Shown: positions 56,999 to 64,000 of the stretch, piece by piece
How positions within the stretch are numbered: position 1 is the stretch's first letter
How the letters are laid out: each line of letters opens with the position of its first letter
NCBI RefSeq assembly: GCF_020497125.1
Contig: NC_059084.1
Coordinates: 31,650,203 to 31,714,202 of the forward strand
Length of the DNA: 64,000 nucleotides
Direction of reading: 5' to 3'
Source: Mauremys mutica
Lineage: Eukaryota > Chordata > Testudines > Geoemydidae
The notes under the pieces: model-generated
What the model was told of the DNA's origin: nothing
What the model saw: only the letters and a program-made list of their open reading frames with translations
Database searches by the model: none
Made by a program: the position numbers and the translations under genes

Positions 56999-58170
56999 TG
57001 TGACAGAACCTCCCATAAGGCTTTATGGAAATATGCTTAGAATGTGTTTTATGCTACATATGCCATGTAACATATCCCCGTAAAGGTTATGATCTACTGA
57101 ATGTATTGATCATATTTGTATGCATGTATCATTTTTGTATTCAAAGTTATGAATGTTATGAATGTTGTCCGTGTACTGGCTTGATTTCCAAATAACCTTA
57201 GTAGAGCATTTAGTCAGTTACTGGATAAAGGAATGTTGAAATTAAGTACCTAATCAAGAAACACTTAAACGACAATGGATCTTGGAATGTGCCAATCCAC
57301 ATAAGAAGTCTACTTGAGGCCATTCAAGGTAGCATGTAAACAATGGATGCTACCTGTAAAAACTGAGAGTCATGCATGGACATGTGACTTGTCCAGGTGA
57401 CTCCAAAACTCCATCTTGGAGCTGGACTTTGCATAGGAGTGAGGAGGGGGTCTCCACCCACAAGAGAAAGTCTATTTAAACTCCTGGGAGACTCCTCTAT
57501 TTTGTCTTCAGCTGGCTAAAGAAAGAGCCTCTCCACCCCCCAGGATACTTGAAAGAAACTGGAATAAAGGATGGTGTGAGTGGTTGCTGGACCCAGGCTA
57601 AAAGGAGATTAGTCTGTAAAAGGGAGCATTCTGGAAATGGTGAGGATCTTATCTGTATTCAGTTTGATTAGACATAGATTTGTGCATTTTATTTTGCTTG
57701 GTGACTTACTTTGTTCTGTGTGTTACTACTTGGAACCACTTAAATCCTACTTTCTGTATTTAATAAAATCACTTTTTACTTATTAATTGACCCAGAGTAG
57801 GTATTAATACCTGGGGGAGCAAACCACCGTGCATATCTCTATCAGTGTTATAGAAGGCGAACAATTTATAAGTTTACCCTGCATAAGCTTTATACAGGAT
57901 AAAACGGATTTATTTGGGTTTAGACCCCATTGGGAGTTGGGCATCTGAGTGTTAAAGACAAGAAAACATCTGTGAGCTGCTTTCAGGTAAACCTGCGGCT
58001 TTGGGGCAAGTAATTCAGACCCTGGGTCTTTGATGGAGCAGATGGAAGTGTCTGGCTCAGCAAGACAGGGTGCTGGGGCCCTAAGCTGGCAGGGAAGGCA
58101 TGGGTAGAAGTAGTCTTGGCCCATCGGGTTGCAGATTTCAAGGGGGGTTCTGTGATGCCAACCCGTCACA
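56999..58170 (+). mobile_element. ERV-type solo LTR with exact 5-bp duplication
   Basis: It begins TGTGACAGAACCTCC and ends CAACCCGTCACA, 1172 bp, flanked by CAAAC on both sides (56994-56998, 58171-58175). AATAAA signals lie near 57561 and 57762 and a TATTTAAA box near 57474. The first 15 bases are close to those of the LTR at 25973. Confidence 0.92.
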
Positions 58171-58831
58171 CAAACTTCATACAAAACCCACTTTGGGGGA
58201 AAGAGTTTCTGGAGAAGAATAGTGTGTGTCCAAGCAGAATTAGAGACTGGTTGGTGATATACTTATTAGGGGAGTCAATACTTTTAATATTTAACAGTGA
58301 GAAAATATTGTTCTAACAGACACCACCTCCTGACATGTTATGTCTGTGGTTTTCAAAGCTGTCTTATGGGTCTGGGTGCCCAGTGGGAGTCCAGATCTTC
58401 TGAGGTGTCTTTGAAAACCTCACCTATGTTTTTAATATTGCAAGTGTTCCAGGGAGTGAGGAAGAAGGCGTAGAAACTAGGGCTGTCAAGCGATTAAAAA
58501 AATAATTGTGATTAATCGCACTGTTAAACAATAACAGAATACCATTGATTTAAATATTTTTGGATGTTTTCTACATTTTCAAATATATTGATTTCAATTA
58601 CAACACAGAATACAAAGTGAACAGTGCTCACTTTAGATTTTTTTTTACAAATATTTGCACTGTAAAAAACAAAAGAAATAGTATTTTTAAATTCACCTAA
58701 TACAAGTACTGTAGTGCAATCTCTTTATCATGAAAGTTGAACTTACAATTGTAGAATGATATTAAAAAAACTGCATTCAAAAACAAAACAATGTAGGCTC
58801 TAAGTTTTACAAGTCTACTCGGTCCATTCAC

Positions 58832-59422
58832 TCAAACAAGTTTGTTTACATTTGCAGGAGATAATGCTGCCCTCTTCTTGTTTACATCACCTGAAAGTGA
58901 GAACAGGCGTTCGCATGGCACTGCTGTAGCCGGCATCGCAAGGTATTTATATGCCAGATGCGCCAAAGATTCATATGTCCCTTCATGCTTCAACCACCAT
59001 TCCAGAGGACATGCATCCATGCTGATGACGGGTTCTGCTTGATAACGATCCAAAGTAGTGCAGACTGATGTATGTTCATTTTCATCATCTGAGTCAGACG
59101 CCACCTGCAGAAGGCTGATTTTCTTTTTTGGTGGTTTGGGTTCTGTAGTTTCCGCATCACAGTATTGCTCTTTTAAGACTTTTGAAAGCATGCGCCACAC
59201 CTCATCCCTGTCAGATTTTGGAAGGTACTTCAGATTCTTAAACCTTGGTTCGAGTTCTATAGCTATCTTTAGAAGTCTCACATTGGTACCTTCTTTGTGT
59301 TTTGTCAAATATGCAATGAAAGTGTTCTTAAAACGAACAACATGTGCTGGGTCATCATCTGAGACTGCTATAACATGAAATATATGGCAGAATGTGGGTA
59401 AAACAGAGCAGGAGACATACAA
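58832..59422 (-). pseudogene. hAT transposase C-terminal region (minus arm)
   Basis: An open frame of 196 codons contains RFKNLKYLPKSDRDEVW, an acidic linker, and the hAT dimerisation region DACPLEWWLKHEGTYESLA with AMPATAVPCERLFSLSGDV. These are the conserved C-terminal features of hAT/ZBED-type transposases. The N-terminal BED finger and the first catalytic residues are absent. Confidence 0.85.
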
Positions 59423-59484
59423 TTCTCCCCAAGGAGTTCAGTCACTAAGTAATTAATGCATTTTTTTTAACGAGCATCATCAGC

Positions 59485-59697
59485 ATGGAAGCATGTCCTC
59501 TGGAATGGTTGTTGAAGCATGAAGGGGCATACAAATGTTTAGCATATCTGGCATGTAAATACTTTGCAATGCCGGCTACAAAAATGCTATGTGAATGCCT
59601 ATTCTCACTTTCAGATGACATTGTAAATAACAAGCAGGCAGCATTATCTCCTATAAATGTAAACAAACTGGTTTCTCTTAGCAATTGGCTGAAGTAG
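59485..59697 (+). pseudogene. hAT transposase C-terminal region (plus arm, duplicate)
   Basis: It encodes MEACPLEWLLKHEGAYKCLA, ATKMLCECLFSLSDD and ALSPINVNKLV, the same segment as the minus-strand copy but more diverged (for example PCERLFS reads LCECLFS). It lies in inverted orientation in the right arm of the same element. Confidence 0.85.
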
Positions 59698-60285
59698 GAT
59701 TGAGTGGACTTGTAAGCTCTAAAGTTTTACATTGTTTTGTTTTTGAGTTCAGTTATGTAACAAAAATCTACATTTGTAAGTTGCACTTTCATGATAAAGA
59801 GTGGCACTACAGTACTTGTATGAGGTGAATTGAAAAATACTATTTCTTTTGTTTATCATTTTTACAGTGCAAATATTTGTAATAAAAAATAATATAAAGT
59901 GAACACTGTACACTTTGTATTCTGTGTTGTAACTGACATCAATATATTTAAAAATGTAGAAAAACATCCAAAAATATTTAATAAATTTAAATTGGTATTC
60001 TACTGTTTGAGTGTGATTAAAACTGTGATTAATTGAGATTAATTTTTTTTAGTTAATTGCGTGAGTTAACTGCCCTAGTAGAAAGCTAAAAATAACCCAA
60101 ACCTTTAGATATAATCTTAGATTTTTGTAGATTAAGTTTTCTTTATTTGTCTGAACATTTTATTGTGGTATTTTTAAAGTTGATTTATAAAATCTATGTT
60201 TTTAACTGCAGTAAGTTTCACTGGAGAATTTTTTTCAATGAAAAAAAATCAAAACATCTGATTCCTCGTTTTCTGTGAGAATATA

Positions 60286-61592
60286 TGTAGTGCCCCTCTC
60301 CACCTGATTACCTCCTTTAATGGCAATCCGCTTACAGGTTCTGATGGACAGGTCTGGGTTCTTTTGGATCCCGCCACCCACTCAGCAGGGTGAATCTTTT
60401 TTTCTTTTTTGTTATGAAATTATTTGGCGGTGCCTCCACCCCCCTCGCTCCTGCCTGGCAGGGTCACCAGGGCAGCTTGGGCGGAAAATTCTAACTACAG
60501 AGGAATCCCCACTTACTTGCCAGATAGTTGGAGACTTCCAAGAAATAACACAACACATAAAAATATATTCAACACAACAATTATATTAAACAGGCAACAA
60601 ATACAACATAACAGGGTGAAACACTATTTTTAGGGTCACCGGTGCCCACACTTAAAATACCCATGACTTGATGTAACAAGTGTAAAATTAGTGTCCTGTT
60701 GGTACGCGTACTTTGCTGGGGCCCTTGATGACCTATACAATTCTCTGCAGTGGTTTAGCAGTGTGGCTTACTGGGTTCAGTACAGCCCAAAGGACCCACA
60801 AGTGGGAGGAGGTGGTGAATCCCTCCACAGGTGTAATAAGCAGTAGGTTATAAAATCCTCAAACCCTCATTCCCTGGTTTGAGGACACAGTTCAGGGAGT
60901 AGAGGGTCCCCAAAACAAATTCCCTGACTAACTAACTAAAGACAGTGCATTCACGAACTCCATGAATGATCTTCAGGTTTGAAGATGACGCTGGACTCCT
61001 CAGTCACTGCAGGTTGGCTGCTGTCAGGGATCCTCCTCAAGCAGGAATCAGGCTGCGTTGGTCCCAGGATCTCCCCTCATCACAAAGGGGTGCAGGGCTC
61101 AAGGTATAGGTTATACAACTACCCTAACATCCAAACTGTAGCCTCCTAGCCCAACCTCTAGTCACACACTCAGCAGGCAGCTTCCCTGGACTAGCAGCGC
61201 TGACCATGTGGGGACTAGTCTCACCAGGGGAGCTGGAGGTGAACCCAGCCTGGCTGGGGAAATTTCTCAGCAAACGCTAACAATTGGGAATCATCTGTGG
61301 GGAAGGAAAACCTAGCTGAGGGATCTGCGGTCGGGTCCCTAGAGGCCAGTTCGCAGGGGGAACCCTGGTTGCAGGCCTGGGACTCACCAGCTCCCCACAC
61401 AACCAGTCCTGCCCTGGCCCTCACTGGCTTCCGCCTCTTCAAAATGGCTTCTCCCCTCTCCTCTACTCCCTGGGAGGGGCATCTCATTCCCTATTGGTTG
61501 CCGGGCAGACTCCGAGTTTGCCTTGGCTCCTCCTCCCTGAGTGGCCAGCAGACAGAGCTCCAGGAATCTATGTAATCTCCTTGGGGGTTACA
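60286..61592 (-). mobile_element. Probable long solo LTR, antisense
   Basis: The plus strand begins TGTAGTGCCCC and ends TTGGGGGTTACA. Flanks tata on both sides are a possible 4-bp duplication but of low complexity. The minus strand starts TGTAACCCCCAAGGAG. Homogeneous GC-rich sequence at the right end fits an LTR of gypsy or ERV type. The left limit is tentative. Confidence 0.5.
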
Positions 61593-61597
61593 TATAT

Positions 61598-62451
61598 GCC
61601 CCATATTCTCGTCTGTTCTGTGAAAATAGTGTTTCTAGATACAGTAATATTCTGAGACCGCAAAAAGGAAAAAATGCACATTTTCAAATTAAAAATTGAA
61701 CATTTTTCAGTTTCAGTAATTAGGGGGGAAATTTTGAAAGAATCATACCATATTTTCCATTGTTTTAACTTTTGTGTTAGGATTTAGCATTCAGGGTCAA
61801 GGTTAGGGTTTAGGGTTATCTTACTTTCATATGCATGTCAAAAGCAGTTAAGTAGCTTAGGTTGCCCACAGTGTGGCAGCCTCTCCCAGTGAACACTGCA
61901 ACATCATCAGCCTTTTTTTAAAACAGCTCAGGTTTCAGCTCTGTCTCTGGGGATTGTTCCCGTTTGTTTGTCCAAACAAAGGATGCTCAGGTGGAGCAGG
62001 AGGTTCAGGCTGAAACAACAAGCAACAAAGAATGTGCTTGTATGTCACAAACAGGGCCTGCCAGAGCCCATGCCCACTTGGTATCCACTTAGCGGTGAGC
62101 TCAGTGTGTCGAGGATACTGGACGTGCTCAGACGGAGGGAGACAGCTACTAAGTGGTGGTGTGGAAAGGCTGGGTTTCAGGGTAAAGAACCCACCATAAA
62201 CCTCCCTGGAAAACAGACGATTTGCAAACAGTGAGATGCTTAATTCAGGCTCCATCCTCTTTCTCTGTGAGGAGCTCTTACTTTCTCTGCTCGTCTCCAA
62301 AATCTTTGAGTGTCAACATTTGACATCCCCACGGCATCCTCTCTCCCCACTGAGTCGGTCTGTGAGGTGCCAGCAGGACTGAGATGCTAGTGAGGCCAAG
62401 TCAGTACGTTTAGAGCCTTACCCCTGTTGGCGGGAGATGAGGAAGTGTAAG
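61598..62451. other. No recognised feature
   Basis: AT-rich left half and mixed right half; nothing supported. A few TTAGGG-like units near 61805-61820 are too short to be a telomere-like array. Confidence 0.4.
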
Positions 62452-63840
62452 TGTAACAGGGGGGGCTTGCCAGTGGCCTGGAACTAAACCCATTTGATGA
62501 GCACCACCTGAGAGGGATCAGGTGATTCCAATATAAAAGGCAGCAGGAAGCTGGTGGGGGCAGAAATGATCAGGAAACAGCAGCGTGAGGAGCTGGAGCT
62601 GCCTTGAAGAAACAGCTGCAGGAAGCAAATTTGGCTCCCGCAAAGACACTGAACTGTGACTCACCCAGGTCTGAGAAAGATGGCTGGAAACCTCCCAGCT
62701 AAAGGAGAGCCACTGAACCGGGGTTGGGCCTAGAGTGCCAGCATGCACTTGAAGACTGAACAAATTGGACCCAGGTGGGGAATGGTAATTTCCTGTGGAC
62801 TGGGCTGAGTTTATTTAAGGAGCCCTGGAAAAGTGGAGAAAAGAGGCAGGGGCCATAGAATGACCACTGGCCATGAGGGGGAGCTGGCAACCCTGTTAGA
62901 AACTGGCATAGTTGGTAGGATCCTTGCCGCCCCCCTCCCGGCCCCATCAAGGAGGGATGATGTAGCCAAAATAGACAGAGGTCGTGTTTGCTGAAGAACA
63001 GTCCACCCTCCCAAGTGGGTACGTAGAGGGACAGAGCTGCTCATTTTAGTTTCCACTTCAGTTCCAGCTAGGGTAACCAGATGTCCCGATTTTATAGGGA
63101 CAATCACGATTTTTGGGTCTTTTTCTTATATAGGCTCCTATTACCCTCCACCCCGTCCCGATTTTTCACACTTGCTGTCTGGTCACCCTAGTTCCAGGGG
63201 GCAGCTCAGTAGCCAAACCAGGTCCAGGTGGTTCTCCAGCAGCTCCCAGAGAACGAACAGAAGCATTTGGGAATGTGCTATCTTGGAGGAGCAGCAGCAG
63301 CAACAGCTGTTAGAGATCCTGCAAAGGGAAAAAAGCTGCGGCCACAAGCACTGTGAAAGAAAAGGGTATTCAGGGGCTAGGAGGCCAGAGGCACAATTTA
63401 GGATTTGCCATGCCTGTGGATAAAAAGGGCACAAAATGAGAGCATGGCCCTATGTGAGCTGTGCTGAGGTTAACCCAAGAGAGCAGGGCATGAGACTTGG
63501 GAGAAGCTTGGCCTAATGCCAAGAGGGGGACCAGAGTTATTTGGTTTTGGTGCAGAGAAGCAGGCCATATAAAAAGACACTGCCCCCCTAGGAAACTTCA
63601 GGGTGGCAAAAGGCGGGGTGGGGCCCCAAGCATGTAGAAAGAAAAGAAAGGATGTCCCGTGGCCCAAATGCTCTTGAGGCAGGCGAGGTGGTGGTGATAG
63701 ATGTGGAATTGCAGACACTAAAGCAGCACACTCGGGAGGGTGTTGCAGGCAGCTAAAGGACAAAATGGTTGGCACAGAGATGAAGCAGGCCAAAGTAGGG
63801 ACAAATACAAGGGTCAATTAGTCCATGGTGGATCCTCAGA
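62452..63840 (+). mobile_element. Gypsy-type LTR and gag nucleocapsid fragment
   Basis: An LTR-like start TGTAACAGGGGGGGC (62452) is followed by a region with a TTTATTTAAGG box (62811). A glutamine-rich gag segment (63284-63310) and two CCHC knuckles come next: CHACG...GHKMRAW near 63406, with the last Cys changed and a stop inside, and CREAGHIKRHC at 63551-63583, intact. This is a gag C-terminal end of a Gmr1- or gypsy-type element. No protease or pol follows before 63840. Confidence 0.6.
63069..63190 (+). mobile_element. Short hAT MITE (TAGGGTGACCAGA family), copy 3
   Basis: Ends TAGGGTAACCAGATG and TCTGGTCACCCTA. Flanks gttccagc (63061-63068) and gttccagg (63191-63198) match at 7 of 8. 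It sits inside the gypsy-like fragment at 62452-63840. Confidence 0.92.
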
Positions 63841-63862
63841 CCCTGATGGAAAAATCTCTGAG

Positions 63863-64000
63863 GTTAGGTCTACACTGGAGGGGGGGGGGGGTCAACCTAA
63901 GATACACAACTTCAGCTACGTGAATAGCGTAGCTGAAGTTGGCGTATCTTAGGTCGATTTACCTGGCCATGAGGATGGTGGTGAGTCGACCACTGCCGCT
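63863..64000 (+). mobile_element. Harbinger-like MITE with long hairpin, cut by window end
   Basis: It starts TTAGGTCTACACT, similar to the ends of the Harbinger copies. A stem of about 25 bp (cctaagatacacaacttcag onward, 63896-63920) pairs with 63927-63952 around a gtgaatag loop. The element runs off the window. Confidence 0.7.

Larger units (their letters stand above)
58478..60077. mobile_element. Foldback hAT element with long inverted arms
   Basis: It starts TAGGGCTGTCAAGCGATTAA and ends GTTAACTGCCCTA. Flanks gtagaaac (58470-58477) and gtagaaag (60078-60085) match at 7 of 8, so the whole 1600-bp structure moved as one unit. The left arm (58478 to about 59028) and right arm (about 59475-60077) are inverted copies of the same transposon end, including the transposase C-terminus. 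The centre (59029-59474) holds more transposase sequence in one orientation only. Confidence 0.9.

Noticed and set aside
61800..61825. Telomere-like TTAGGG units
   Set aside because: Only two or three imperfect units; no array.
1..64000. CRISPR arrays, operons, bacterial tRNA or rRNA genes
   Set aside because: No spaced direct repeats, no coding density and no rRNA-like sequence. tRNA-like boxes belong to SINEs and lack a complete cloverleaf.

Overview
This window is vertebrate genomic DNA, most likely from a turtle. The basis is its repeat content: tRNA-derived SINEs with box A/B and a CR1-like tail of the kind described in hidden-necked turtles, many CR1 LINE fragments in both orientations, hAT and PIF/Harbinger elements, and several Ty3/gypsy-type and ERV-type LTR elements. 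There are no operons or bacterial signals, and I see no intact protein-coding gene. Nearly every open frame here is a chance frame or a piece of a decayed transposon.

Layout. 1-22 kb is AT-rich intergenic or intronic DNA with scattered repeats: hAT elements at 1.0, 3.2-6.3, 8.3 and 20.0 kb, SINEs at 3.6 and 20.5 kb, and a 1.8-kb antisense CR1 at 17-18.8 kb. It also holds a decayed, internally deleted RBM12-like coding exon on the minus strand (9.0-10.5 kb), with what looks like a splice acceptor just upstream of its old start codon. 22.5-23.45 kb is a CpG island with a cluster of GC boxes and a probable minus-strand first exon with a clean splice donor at 23,135. This is the only strong host-gene signal. 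24-27.4 kb holds an L2-like LINE, an ERV-type LTR and three MITEs.

27.4-38.7 kb is a nested retrotransposon block. An older gypsy-type element (called B) has another family member (A) inserted at the start of its gag, flanked by an exact 5-bp target duplication. B also carries an antisense solo LTR in its integrase, again with an exact 5-bp duplication. In both A and B the integrase region lies upstream of the reverse transcriptase, and both gag regions contain a SCAN-like stretch. This combination is known from the Gmr1-like lineage of Ty3/gypsy elements.

38.7-47.2 kb contains a PIF/Harbinger copy and a pile of CR1 fragments, including a near-perfect 218-bp inverted repeat whose outer edge coincides with an LTR insertion point. 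47.4-52.9 kb holds a second gypsy type with conventional domain order (protease then RT), broken by two antisense LTRs. 53.4-64 kb holds further LTRs, a second Harbinger copy with convergent transposase and Myb-like genes, and a foldback hAT element that carries its transposase 3' end twice in inverted orientation. The window ends in a gypsy gag fragment and a hairpin-forming MITE.

Target-site duplications were read by eye from the sequence. Family names rest on recognised motifs, not on database searches.
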